A stretch of 64,000 bases of DNA from Streptomyces sp. I05A-00742 (GTDB taxonomy: Bacteria; Actinomycetota; Actinomycetes; Streptomycetales; Streptomycetaceae). The stretch is taken from contig NZ_JABETO010000008.1 in assembly GCF_013055795.1 (NCBI RefSeq), forward strand, positions 38,343 to 102,342. The letters run 5' to 3'. The position numbers and the translations under genes are program-made. Under the pieces are notes generated by a model that saw only the letters and a list, made by a program, of their open reading frames with translations, had not been told where the DNA came from and did not search any database. This document shows, one piece after another, positions 1-7,903 of the stretch (the stretch's first letter is position 1; each line of letters opens with the position of its first letter).

Positions 1-863
1 GGGAGGGCTCCGGGCTGCCGGTCGGCGCCCGCGACGAGCACCCCGAGCAGGCTCTCCTCCACGGTGCAGTCGGCCCGGGCGGCGGGGGCCGCGACGGCGC
101 GGGAGACCTCCTCGGGGGTCAGTGGCGGCACGGACAACGGCTCCCCGGCGAACAGGGGATGGCCGGCCCACCGGTCGTGCGCGTCGGTGCGGACGCCGAG
201 GATCAGCCGGCAGGGCGCGGCGTGGAGGGTGTCGAGGAACCGGGTGCGTTCGGTGGCGGACGTGCCGTGGGTGAAGAGCCGTTCCAACTGGTCGACGACC
301 AGGACGCCGTCGGGGTCCCGGAGCGCGGCGAGGCCGCGGGTGAGGTCACGGACGGGGTCGGTGCCGGGGACGCAGGTGACGACCGCCGGGGGCCGGGGGG
401 CGGTGGTGAGCCGGTGCACGGCCCCCGCCTGGAGGAGCGAGGTGGTGCCGGCGCCGGAGGCCCCGGTGACAGTGACCACCCGGTCCCGGCGCAGCCGTAC
501 CAGCAGGGCGTCCACCAGCCGTTCGCGGCCGAAGAAGCGGTCGGCGTCGGCGGGGGCGTACGCGGCGGGGCCGGCGTAGGGGGGCCGGCGGGGGTCGGCG
601 AGGGCGGCGGCCACGGCGTGCCAGCGGGCCTCCCACTCCCGTACGTCGCCGCCGCAGGCCCGTACGTAGGCGGTGGTGACGGCGAGGGACGGGAGTCTTC
701 GGCCGCCCGCGGCCACGGAGAGGCTGGCCGCCGAGGAGTGGGCGCGCAACGCGAGTTGCCGGTAGGTGGGGCCGCCGGCCCGTTCGCGCAGGGCCCGCAG
801 GCCGGCGGCGAAGCGCAGTAAGGGGCTGTCCCCCGGGTCCAGGGGTCGTTCCTGTCGTGGCAC
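1..863 (-). CDS. STAND-type NTPase regulator with N-terminal HTH (partial, C-terminus off the left edge)
   Basis: The visible 287 residues begin with a helix-turn-helix-like segment (about residues 12-60, LLRFAAGLRALRERAG and SAASLSVAAGGRRLPS), typical of the large Streptomyces nSTAND1/WD40 regulators. A P-loop NTPase domain follows, opened by FFGRERLVDALL. The Walker B-like stretch GVLVVDQLERLF is present. The Walker A loop reads GASGAGTTS, so the usual lysine is threonine 140, and normal ATP hydrolysis is doubtful. The GTG start at 863 is chosen because GGAAAGG lies 7 bases upstream and the domain starts there. The gene is divergent from the pseudopeptide operon starting at 1176, so a regulatory link is plausible but inferred. 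Any WD40 repeats would lie outside the window. Confidence 0.8.
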   Translation of the reverse strand, partial: MPRQERPLDPGDSPLLRFAAGLRALRERAGGPTYRQLALRAHSSAASLSVAAGGRRLPSLAVTTAYVRACGGDVREWEARWHAVAAALADPRRPPYAGPAAYAPADADRFFGRERLVDALLVRLRRDRVVTVTGASGAGTTSLLQAGAVHRLTTAPRPPAVVTCVPGTDPVRDLTRGLAALRDPDGVLVVDQLERLFTHGTSATERTRFLDTLHAAPCRLILGVRTDAHDRWAGHPLFAGEPLSVPPLTPEEVSRAVAAPAARADCTVEESLLGVLVAGADRQPGAL

Positions 864-1175
864 TGCCCTGCCTTTCCGGCCGTGGCCGTCCGGTGCCGGA
901 CGCGGGGCGGACGGCGGTGCGGAGCGACCGAACGAAGGGTCGGTCTGCACCGTAACGGTCGGGTAATGGCCAACAACACTATTAATTCCGTCAATTCGAC
1001 AGTGACATCCCGATCGGGAATGACCAATCCTGTTTATTCAGCGTTGTTCTGAATTGCTTGTTCACTTCGCGCGAGCCGGTCTCGAACAGCGCGGGTGCGG
1101 TAGGGATGGAACCACGGGGGCGGATCACCGACGTCGCCGTGCCCTGTTCGTCTGCCGACCCTCGTCGGAGATCCC
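864..1175. promoter_or_regulatory. Divergent intergenic region with an AT-rich stretch and a 10-bp palindrome
   Basis: This 312-base gap separates the STAND regulator from the biosynthetic operon. About 961-1060 is clearly richer in A and T than the surroundings, as expected for a promoter zone. A perfect palindrome CCCGATCGGG lies at 1009-1018 and could be an operator. No coding sequence is recognisable here. Exact -35 and -10 boxes cannot be assigned with confidence. Confidence 0.4.
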
Positions 1176-2087
1176 ATGAAGTACTCGCGCTACTGCCGGT
1201 CCCTGCTGTCCACCCCCGCCACCGCCGTCCATCGCTACGCCGCCGGCCACCGCTCCGGCGCCGACATCTCCATGGTCGATCTCGAGGACTCCGTCCCGCC
1301 CGCGCGCAAGGAGGAGGCCCGGCGCCTCGCGGAGGGCTTCTTCACGGCGTCCTCCGCGGCCGCCGCCCGCTGCGCCGTGCGCATCAACGCCATCAACGGG
1401 CCGGACGGGCTGCGCGATCTGCTGGCGTTATGCCAGTACGCGGTCAAGCCGCCCCTCGTGCTGATCCCCATGGTGGAGTCCCGGCGCGACATCGAGATCG
1501 TCGAACACGTCCTGGGCCAGGAGTGCCCGCACACCGAGTACTTCGCCGTCGTGGAGACCCCGCGCGGCCTGACCGACGCCGGTGCCATAGCGGCCTCCTC
1601 GCCCCGGCTGCGGGCCCTGGTCTTCGGCTCCGCCGACTACGCCTTCGCCACCGGGGCCCGGCTGACCTGGGACGCCCTGGCCTACGCCCGGGCCACGCTG
1701 GTCAACAGCGCGCGGGCGGCCGGGATCGAGGTCATGGACGCCCCCCTGTTCGAGGTGCACGACGACGGCGCGCTGCGCTGCGAGGCGGCCCTCGCCAAGG
1801 ACATGGGATTCAGCGGCAAGATCGCCGTCCATCCCCGGCAGGTCCCGCTGATCAACGAGGCGTTCTCCCCGGACGACGGCACGCTGCGCCGGGCCCGCCG
1901 GATCGTGGCCGCCGGCCGGGCGAACGGCCGGGACATCACCCTGGTCGACGGCGTGATGGTCGGCCTCCCGTTCTTCGAGGCGTCCCAGCGGCTGGTCGAG
2001 GAGTTCGGCAACGCGCCGCCGCACCCCCCGAACCCGCGCCCCGACGCCCTGCGCTCCACCACCGCGACCCAGGAGAGGGAACCGTGA
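1176..2087 (+). CDS. HpcH/HpaI aldolase / CitE-like CoA-ester lyase, pseudopeptide pathway
   Basis: A 303-residue TIM-barrel protein of the CitE/malyl-CoA lyase family. The usual family landmarks are visible: an N-terminal RSLLSTPATAVHRY, the metal and CoA region MVDLEDSVPPARKEEAR, VRINAIN, IPMVESRRDIE, VVETPRGL, FGSADYAFATG and KIAVHPRQV. Such enzymes form or cleave C-C bonds between an acyl-CoA and a keto compound. In the ketomemicin pathway an enzyme of this type condenses phenylpyruvate with malonyl-CoA. It is the first gene of six closely spaced genes; its TGA overlaps the next GTG by 4 bases. Codon 85 (1428-1430) is TTA, so translation should depend on the bldA tRNA. The substrate here is inferred from context only. 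Confidence 0.88.
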   Translation: MKYSRYCRSLLSTPATAVHRYAAGHRSGADISMVDLEDSVPPARKEEARRLAEGFFTASSAAAARCAVRINAINGPDGLRDLLALCQYAVKPPLVLIPMVESRRDIEIVEHVLGQECPHTEYFAVVETPRGLTDAGAIAASSPRLRALVFGSADYAFATGARLTWDALAYARATLVNSARAAGIEVMDAPLFEVHDDGALRCEAALAKDMGFSGKIAVHPRQVPLINEAFSPDDGTLRRARRIVAAGRANGRDITLVDGVMVGLPFFEASQRLVEEFGNAPPHPPNPRPDALRSTTATQEREP

Positions 2088-3313
2088 CCGAGACACCCCC
2101 GCTCGACATCGTCGGACCGCACCGCTACCGCAACAGCGCCACGATGATCAAGTCCGCCGACCCGGCCTGGATGGGCGCCGCGCAGGCCGGACTGATCGGT
2201 GTCGTGGCCGACTCCCCCGATGCCAACAACCACCTCGTCACCCCCGACGGGCACGAGTTCGTGAACATGTGCTCCTGCTCGTACCTGGGGCTCAACCACC
2301 ATCCGGCCGTGGTGCAGGGCGCGGTCGACGCGCTGCGGGAGACCGGCGCCACGTCCCTCGTCATGCCGACCACCCGGGTGCGGCACCGGCTGCTCGCGCG
2401 GCTGGAGGAGGAACTGGGCGAGCTCTTCGGCGCCCACGCCCTGCCGGGCGCCTCGTGCAGCGCGCTCACCGCGGGCATCCTGCCGCTGATCGCCTCCGGC
2501 CATCTCTCGGACGGCGAGCCGCGGGTCATGGTCTTCGACCGCTTCTGCCACTTCTGCATGTCCTATATGAAGCCCGTCTGCGGCGACGAGAGCCTGGTGC
2601 TCACCTGCGACCACAACGACCTCGACCGGCTGGAGGAGATCTGCCGGACGTACCCGCGGGTCGCCTACGTCGCCGACGGCGCCTACTCCATGGGCGGCGC
2701 CGCGGCCCTGGACGGACTGCGGCGGCTCCAGGACCGGTACGGCCTCTTCCTCTACCTCGACGACTCGCACTCGCTCTCCATCCTCGGCGAGCACGGGGAG
2801 GGCTTCGCCCGCTCCCAGTTGGAGATGAACGAGCTGACCGTCATCACCGCCAGCCTCGGCAAGGCGTTCGGCACCGGCGGTGGCATCGCCATGCTGGGCA
2901 GCCGGGAGATGTTCGAGTTCCTGCACCGGCACGCGGGCCCGGTCGGCTGGTCGCAGAACATGTCCTTCCCCCTCGTCGGCGCCTCGCTCGCGGCGGCGGA
3001 GATCCACCGCTCCCCCGAACTGGGACGGCTCCAGCGGCAACTGCAGGACAACATCGCCTATTTCGACCGCGCCTTCCCCACCTCCTTCGCCGGGAACGGG
3101 CTGCCCGTACGCCGCATCACCGTGGGCGAGCCGGAGGCGGCCGTCAAGCTCTCGGCCGAGATGTTCCAGCAGGGCTTCTACTGCTCCGCGGTCTTCTTCC
3201 CTATCGTCCCCAAGGGCGAGGCGGGCCTCCGCATCATGATCAGGGCGGACCTGTCCCGGGAGAAGCTCGACGAGTTCATCGGCCACATCAAGGATCTGAC
3301 CGCGACGGACTGA
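2084..3313 (+). CDS. PLP-dependent alpha-oxoamine synthase (AONS/KBL family)
   Basis: A 409-residue fold-type I PLP enzyme related to 8-amino-7-oxononanoate synthase and 2-amino-3-ketobutyrate CoA ligase. The Schiff-base lysine is Lys260 in TASLGKAFGTGGG, preceded by the cofactor-binding YLDDSHSLSILGEHGEGF. These enzymes perform decarboxylative Claisen-type condensation of an amino acid with an acyl-CoA. In a ketomemicin-like route this builds the ketomethylene isostere from a succinyl-CoA-type thioester and an amino acid such as arginine. The GTG at 2084 is chosen as start: AGGAGAGGGA precedes it and it overlaps the stop of the aldolase (GTGA). The frame is open further upstream, but that part overlaps the aldolase and has no family similarity. 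Confidence 0.9.
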   Translation: MTETPPLDIVGPHRYRNSATMIKSADPAWMGAAQAGLIGVVADSPDANNHLVTPDGHEFVNMCSCSYLGLNHHPAVVQGAVDALRETGATSLVMPTTRVRHRLLARLEEELGELFGAHALPGASCSALTAGILPLIASGHLSDGEPRVMVFDRFCHFCMSYMKPVCGDESLVLTCDHNDLDRLEEICRTYPRVAYVADGAYSMGGAAALDGLRRLQDRYGLFLYLDDSHSLSILGEHGEGFARSQLEMNELTVITASLGKAFGTGGGIAMLGSREMFEFLHRHAGPVGWSQNMSFPLVGASLAAAEIHRSPELGRLQRQLQDNIAYFDRAFPTSFAGNGLPVRRITVGEPEAAVKLSAEMFQQGFYCSAVFFPIVPKGEAGLRIMIRADLSREKLDEFIGHIKDLTATD

Positions 3314-3324
3314 GGACGGCACCC

Positions 3325-3870
3325 ATGGCGGACGACACCCCGCCCAGCGGCTACGAACGGCTGGGCCCGCAGCACTACCGGGAAGTGGTGGGCTTCCTCT
3401 ACGAGGAGTTCACCGTCGGCGATGTGATCGAGCACCGGCCCGGCCGGACGATCACCGAGATGGACAACGTCCTGATGAGCATGTTGTCGATGAACGACGC
3501 GCCGTTGCACATCGACGCCGCCTACTGCGCGGACACCGTCTGGGGCCGCCCGCTGGTGTCCAGTCTGGTCACCCTGAGCATCGTCGGCGGTATGACGGCC
3601 CGCAGCACCAGCGGCAAGGCCCTGGCCAACCTGGGCTGGGACCGCATCCGCCTGCCGAACCCGGTGTTCACCGGGGACACGCTCTACGCGAGCAGCGAGA
3701 TCCTCGGCAAACGGCTCTCCCGCAGCCGCCCCGGCGAGGGCATCGTCTCCTGCCGGACCACCGGCACCAAGTCCACCGGAGAGGTCGTGCTCGTCTTCGA
3801 ACGCAGCTTTCTCGTCCCCTGCCGCGACGCCGCTCCCGGCGGTCCCGGAGCGCCGCGGGAGTCCATATGA
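3325..3870 (+). CDS. MaoC-like hotdog-fold acyl-CoA dehydratase
   Basis: A 181-residue single-domain MaoC/hydratase-2 type protein. The hydratase signature is seen as MNDAPLHID (about residues 56-64), followed by GRPLVSSLVTLSIVGG, and DTLYASSEILGKRLSRSRPGEG in the second half of the hotdog fold. It resembles mesaconyl-CoA or itaconyl-CoA hydratases. Its expected role is dehydration of the malyl-CoA-type product of the aldolase to a fumaryl-CoA-type alkene. The ATG at 3325 follows GAGGAC, 11 bases after the previous stop. Its TGA overlaps the next ATG (ATGA), indicating translational coupling. Confidence 0.88.
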   Translation: MADDTPPSGYERLGPQHYREVVGFLYEEFTVGDVIEHRPGRTITEMDNVLMSMLSMNDAPLHIDAAYCADTVWGRPLVSSLVTLSIVGGMTARSTSGKALANLGWDRIRLPNPVFTGDTLYASSEILGKRLSRSRPGEGIVSCRTTGTKSTGEVVLVFERSFLVPCRDAAPGGPGAPRESI

Positions 3871-5183
3871 CGGCCCTGCTCATCGGCAACAACCGCGCCG
3901 CCGAGATGACCGGCGGCCAGGACGCCGGCTCCGCGAGGGACCGGGAACGCGCCGCCCGGGGCGCCCAGCGGCTCCTCTGGTGGGCCCGGGACGGCGACGT
4001 CCTGCTCCTGCCCACCGCGCCGGACGACGCCTACCTCGACCACGTCACCGGCCTCACCGGCACCCGCCGTGACTCCCTCACCTTCGTCACCACGGCGGGA
4101 GCGAACGTCCTGGCCGCTGGCCGCGCGGACCCCGGAACGGTGGCGGCCCTCCGTACGGCCCTGGCCGGGCGGCCCGTGGAGCGGGTGGTGCCGGTGTACG
4201 CCGACACCGCCGTCACGGATCTCGTCCGCCGGCTCGGTGCCGAACAGGCGCTGCCCGGCTGGGCGTTCCACGCGCAGGGCGGCAGCGCCCTGGTCAACAG
4301 CAAGGCGGCGTTCCGCGCGGTGGCGGCGGGGACGGGCGTGCCCGTACCCGCCGGTACGGTCGCCAGTACGGCGGAGGCGGCGGCCGAGGCGGCAGTGGGC
4401 CTGCTCGCCGACGGCCACTGCGCCGTCCTCAAGCGGGAGTTCCACTGTGGCGGCCTCGGCAACGAGATCCTGACCGCCGATCCGGACGTCAGGCCCCTGG
4501 GGGCGCCCCGCACGGTCGTCCTGTCCGGGCCGGAGGCCGCCCGGCAGCATGTGACCGACCGCTGGGAGTGGCTGTCGTCGGACGGACGGCACCGCCCGGT
4601 CGTCGAGCGGTACCACCCCGACTCCCTGCCCGTGTACGCCGAGTTCGAGGTCGACGACGCCGGGGTCGTCCTGTCGGGCCACGGGGAGATGCTCATGGAC
4701 CCCGTGGTGATCGGCGAGACCGTCCCCGCCGCCCTGCCACCGGCCGTCCTCGGCCGGCTCACCGCCGGCGGACGCCGGCTCTGCGAGGCGTACCGGGCGG
4801 TGGGCTACCGGGGGACGATCAGCGCAGACGCCATCCTCACCCCCGCCGGTGAGCTGCTGTTCAGCGAGACCAACGGCCGGCTCACGGGCTCGTCCCACCT
4901 CCACACCGCCCTCGCCGCCCGGCTGGTGGGCGAACGCCTCCGGTCCCGGCGGGTCCTCCTGGAGACCGGCGCCTGGCCCGTCCCCTCCTTCCGCGCGGCC
5001 CTCGACGCGCTGGACCGCGCCGGGCTCGCCTTCGACCCCGACACCCGGACGGGCGTCGTCCTCGTCGGCGACCTCGTACCGGCGGACGGCACGGTGATCC
5101 CCTGTGTGATCGCCCCCGACCGCCCCGCCGCCCGGGCCGTGCGGAGTTCCCTGCCGGCGTTGTTCGCCGCCGTCCGCGCCTGA
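3867..5183 (+). CDS. ATP-grasp peptide ligase, PGM1-like
   Basis: A 438-residue ligase with an N-terminal preATP-grasp region and a C-terminal ATP-grasp domain. Visible landmarks are LLIGNNRAAEMTGG at the start, HAQGGSALVNSKAAFR, VLKREFHCGGLGNE (nucleotide-binding lysine), RYHPDSLPVYAEFEVDD and the metal-binding SETNGRLTGSSHLH. This arrangement matches the pheganomycin ligase PGM1 family; ketomemicins were found by searching for PGM1 orthologues. The expected reaction is ATP-dependent amide bond formation between an amidinated amino acid and the amine of the ketomethylene dipeptide. It overlaps the MaoC gene by 4 bases. Substrates cannot be read from sequence. Confidence 0.88.
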   Translation: MTALLIGNNRAAEMTGGQDAGSARDRERAARGAQRLLWWARDGDVLLLPTAPDDAYLDHVTGLTGTRRDSLTFVTTAGANVLAAGRADPGTVAALRTALAGRPVERVVPVYADTAVTDLVRRLGAEQALPGWAFHAQGGSALVNSKAAFRAVAAGTGVPVPAGTVASTAEAAAEAAVGLLADGHCAVLKREFHCGGLGNEILTADPDVRPLGAPRTVVLSGPEAARQHVTDRWEWLSSDGRHRPVVERYHPDSLPVYAEFEVDDAGVVLSGHGEMLMDPVVIGETVPAALPPAVLGRLTAGGRRLCEAYRAVGYRGTISADAILTPAGELLFSETNGRLTGSSHLHTALAARLVGERLRSRRVLLETGAWPVPSFRAALDALDRAGLAFDPDTRTGVVLVGDLVPADGTVIPCVIAPDRPAARAVRSSLPALFAAVRA

Positions 5184-5218
5184 CCTTCTCTCCCTCTCTT
5201 CGAACGAAAGGCCGCGCC

Positions 5219-6382
5219 ATGTCCTTGAACAGCTTCGACAGCTGGTCCCCGTTGCGTGAAGTGGTCGTCGGCTCGGCCGAGAACTACTCCTCCCACGAAC
5301 GGGAGCTCTCCTTCGACCTGTTCTTCCACGACGAGATGCCGTACAGCCGGATGTACTACCCCCGCCACCGGGCGCCGGGCGCCGAAGAGACCGCCGACAG
5401 CACCGACACCGGCGCCCGGCGCAGCCCCATCAAGCGGCGCTACATCGAGGAGCTCCAGGAGGACGTCGAGGGCATCGCGGACACCCTCGCCTCCCTCGGC
5501 GTCACCGTGCACCGGCCCGCGCCGCTCGCCGAGGCGATGGAGGTCCGCACCCCCACCTTCCGGGCGGCCGTCATCCCGGCCCTCAACGTCCGCGACAACA
5601 GCATCGTGTTCGGCGACGAGGTCGTCGAGACGGCTCCGCAGGTGCGGGCCCGCTACTTCGAGACGCAGCTGCTCAAGCCGGTGTTCGCCGAGTACTTCCG
5701 GCGCGGGGCGCGCTGGACGGTGATGCCCCGGCCGCTGATGACCGACGCCTCCTTCGACCTCTCCTACGTCACCGCGCAGAGCGCCCCGGGTGAGCTGATG
5801 GAGCCCATCACCGACCCCACGCCGTCGCCGTACGACGTGGGCCACGAGATGATGATCGACGGCGCGCAGTGCCTGCGGCTGGGACGGGACGTCTTCGTCA
5901 ACGTCTCCACGGCCAACCACGCCCTCGGCTGCGACTGGCTGGAGCGCCACCTGGAGGGACGGTTCCGGGTGCACCGGATGGAGTCCCTGGCCGACAGCCA
6001 CATCGACAGCACGGTGCTGCCGCTCCGCCCCGGCCTGCTGCTGGTGCGCACCCCGCAGATCGCCGAACGGCTGCCCAAGCAGCTCCGGTCCTGGGACATG
6101 ATCTTCCCGCCCGAGCCGCGCGACAACAACTTCCCCGTCTACGACGACGAGGACCTGGTGCTGACCAGCCGCTACATCGACCTCAACGTCCTGTCCGTCG
6201 CCCCCGACACCGTCCTCGTCAACTCCGCCTGCCCGGAGCTGATCCGCACCCTGGAGGCCCACCGCTTCACCGTGGTGCCGGTGCGCCACCGCCACCGCCG
6301 GCTCTTCGGCGGCGGGCTGCACTGCTTCACCCTCGACACGGTCCGCGAGGGCTCCGCGCCCGAGGACTACCTGGGGGGCTGA
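5219..6382 (+). CDS. Glycine amidinotransferase-like enzyme
   Basis: A 387-residue member of the L-arginine amidinotransferase family (pentein fold). The catalytic cysteine is Cys369 in GGGLHCFTLDT. The acidic residue region NVRDNSIVFGDEVVE and the His-Asp region LADSHIDSTVLPL are also present. The family moves the amidino group of arginine to an amine. Within this operon it most likely makes the N-terminal amidino amino acid that the ATP-grasp ligase uses. The ATG at 5219 lies 35 bases after the previous stop, after a CGAAAGG-like ribosome site. All catalytic segments are intact, so it is probably active. Confidence 0.9.
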   Translation: MSLNSFDSWSPLREVVVGSAENYSSHERELSFDLFFHDEMPYSRMYYPRHRAPGAEETADSTDTGARRSPIKRRYIEELQEDVEGIADTLASLGVTVHRPAPLAEAMEVRTPTFRAAVIPALNVRDNSIVFGDEVVETAPQVRARYFETQLLKPVFAEYFRRGARWTVMPRPLMTDASFDLSYVTAQSAPGELMEPITDPTPSPYDVGHEMMIDGAQCLRLGRDVFVNVSTANHALGCDWLERHLEGRFRVHRMESLADSHIDSTVLPLRPGLLLVRTPQIAERLPKQLRSWDMIFPPEPRDNNFPVYDDEDLVLTSRYIDLNVLSVAPDTVLVNSACPELIRTLEAHRFTVVPVRHRHRRLFGGGLHCFTLDTVREGSAPEDYLGG

Positions 6383-6386
6383 CCGC

Positions 6387-7325
6387 ATGCGGGCGGTGGT
6401 GATGCGCCGTTTCGGCGGCCCGGACGTCCTGGAGACCGCCGAGCTGCCCGAACCCGTCCCGGGTCCGGGGGAATCCGTCATCGACGTCACCCTCGCGGGG
6501 GTCAACTACGGTGATCTGGAAGTACGTGCGGGCATCTACCGGCCGCCGCGGCTGCCCGCGGTGCCGGGGGCGGAGGTCGTCGGCCGGCGGCGGCGGGACG
6601 GCCGACGAGTGGCGGCGCTGCTGCGCGACGGCGGCGGCTACGCCGAGGTGGCCGTGGCGCGGGACGCGTACACGGTGGAGCTGCCGGACGACCTCGACGA
6701 CCGTACGGCGGCGGCCCTGGTCGAGCAGGGGTGCACGGCGTACGCCGCCCTGGTCACGGCCGGCCGGCTGCGGCCCGGCGAGCGGGTGGCGGTGGCGTCC
6801 GCGGCCGGCGGCGTCGGGCACCTGGCGGTCCAACTGGCCCGCGCGCTCGGCGCGTCGGTGGTCGCGGGGACGGCCTCGTCCCCGGCCAAGCGGGACTTCG
6901 TCCGCCGGACCGGCGCCGACCACGCGGTCGGCGGCCCCGAGGAGCTGCCGGACGTCCTCCCGGACGGGGTTGACCTCTACCTCGACTCCCTCGGCGGGCC
7001 GCGGATCGACGCCGCCCTCGCCGCGCTGGCCCCCTTCGGCCGGATCGTCTCCATCGGCCACCGCGAGGAACCGGCCGTCGTCGCCGTCGACGCGCTCACC
7101 CGGCGCTCCCTCGGTGTGGTGACGCTGTGGATGCAGCAGGTCCTCGAAGCCCCCGGGCTCTTCGCCGACGTGGCGGAACGGGTCCTCGCCCTCGCCCGGG
7201 AGGGCCGGCTCGTCCCGCACGTCGACCGCGTGGTGCCGCTGGACGGCACGGCGCGGGCGCACGAGGCCGTGGCGGCGCGGGAGACGACGGGAAAGGTGCT
7301 CATTGACCTCCTTCGGAGGGGTTGA
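6387..7325 (+). CDS. Zinc-free MDR oxidoreductase (quinone/enoyl reductase-like)
   Basis: A 312-residue medium-chain dehydrogenase/reductase. It has the GroES-like N-terminus (LAGVNYGDLEVRAGIY) and a Rossmann NADPH motif AAGGVGHLAVQLARALGA (about residues 135-152). The structural and catalytic zinc ligands of alcohol dehydrogenases are missing, which places it with quinone oxidoreductases and enoyl reductases. Starting 4 bases after the amidinotransferase stop, it closes the six-gene operon. Its expected job is saturation of the fumaryl-CoA-type intermediate before the PLP-dependent condensation. The assignment to that step is inferred. Confidence 0.85.
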   Translation: MRAVVMRRFGGPDVLETAELPEPVPGPGESVIDVTLAGVNYGDLEVRAGIYRPPRLPAVPGAEVVGRRRRDGRRVAALLRDGGGYAEVAVARDAYTVELPDDLDDRTAAALVEQGCTAYAALVTAGRLRPGERVAVASAAGGVGHLAVQLARALGASVVAGTASSPAKRDFVRRTGADHAVGGPEELPDVLPDGVDLYLDSLGGPRIDAALAALAPFGRIVSIGHREEPAVVAVDALTRRSLGVVTLWMQQVLEAPGLFADVAERVLALAREGRLVPHVDRVVPLDGTARAHEAVAARETTGKVLIDLLRRG

Positions 7326-7420
7326 CAGGGGGATTGTGCCCTGGAGCGAACGCTGGATAGGGTCCCAACGGGCCCGCGACAGGGCCGTTGATGTCACGTG
7401 GTGTAGGTGGGGAATTGTCT

Positions 7421-7840
7421 GTGGTCACGGGTAAAATAATTCGGTTCGACGAATTCCGGGGGTATGGGTTCGTCGCCCCGGACACCGGCGGTGAGGACGT
7501 GTTCGTGCACGTCAACGACGTCCAGGCGGACAAGCGCCTGATCGTCCCCGGGGCGTTCGTGGAGTTCACGGTGGAAGAGGGCGACCGGGGCCTCAAGGCC
7601 TCCCAGGTCCGCCTGCTGGACCGGCCGTCGGCCCGCCCGGCCGAGTCCACGGCGGAGGTCTTCGGCCTCGGCCCGTCGGGCGACGACGGCGACTGCGACG
7701 TGCTGTCCTCGAAGGAGTTCCTGGACGAGGTGACCGAGCTGCTGCTCAGCGCCGCGCCCACCATGACGGCCGAGCAGATCCTGCTCGTCCGCCAGCGCCT
7801 GGTGCGCCTCGCCGCCGGCCACGGCTGGGTCGAGGCGTAG
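7421..7840 (+). CDS. Cold-shock-domain protein with C-terminal extension
   Basis: The first 65 residues form a cold shock domain with RNP-like motifs FRGYGFVAP and GGEDVFVHVNDV, and the closing segment EEGDRGLKASQVRLL. A 70-residue actinobacterial tail follows (EFLDEVTELLLSAAPTMTAEQILLVRQRLVRLA). The family binds single-stranded RNA or DNA and acts as an RNA chaperone. GTG 7421 is preferred because AGGTGGGG sits just upstream and the protein then begins VVTGKIIRFDEF like its relatives; an in-frame TTG at 7388 is the longest alternative. It ends at a strong shared terminator with the convergent monooxygenase gene. Confidence 0.88.
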   Translation: MVTGKIIRFDEFRGYGFVAPDTGGEDVFVHVNDVQADKRLIVPGAFVEFTVEEGDRGLKASQVRLLDRPSARPAESTAEVFGLGPSGDDGDCDVLSSKEFLDEVTELLLSAAPTMTAEQILLVRQRLVRLAAGHGWVEA

Positions 7841-7854
7841 CCGCGGGAAGTGCC

Positions 7855-7898
7855 GGACGCGCCGGTGCCGCACCGAGGGGTGCGGTGCCGGCGCGTCC
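7855..7898. terminator. Bidirectional hairpin terminator
   Basis: Two 20-base arms (7855-7874 and 7879-7898) pair fully, with two G-U wobbles, around the loop GAGG. It lies between the convergent cold-shock and FAD monooxygenase genes and starts 14 bases after the cold-shock stop. The T tract is missing, as is common in Streptomyces. Confidence 0.85.
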
Positions 7899-7903
7899 GT
7901 GCG

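Noticed and set aside
203..1027. Long Pro-rich open frame on the minus strand over the left end
   Set aside because: It is out of frame with the STAND domain, has biased Pro/Ser/Thr composition, and no family resemblance; it is a shadow of the regulator gene.
1058..2083. N-terminal extension of the alpha-oxoamine synthase
   Set aside because: The frame is open but overlaps the aldolase gene entirely and reads as Arg/Pro-rich noise; the GTG at 2084 has a good ribosome site.
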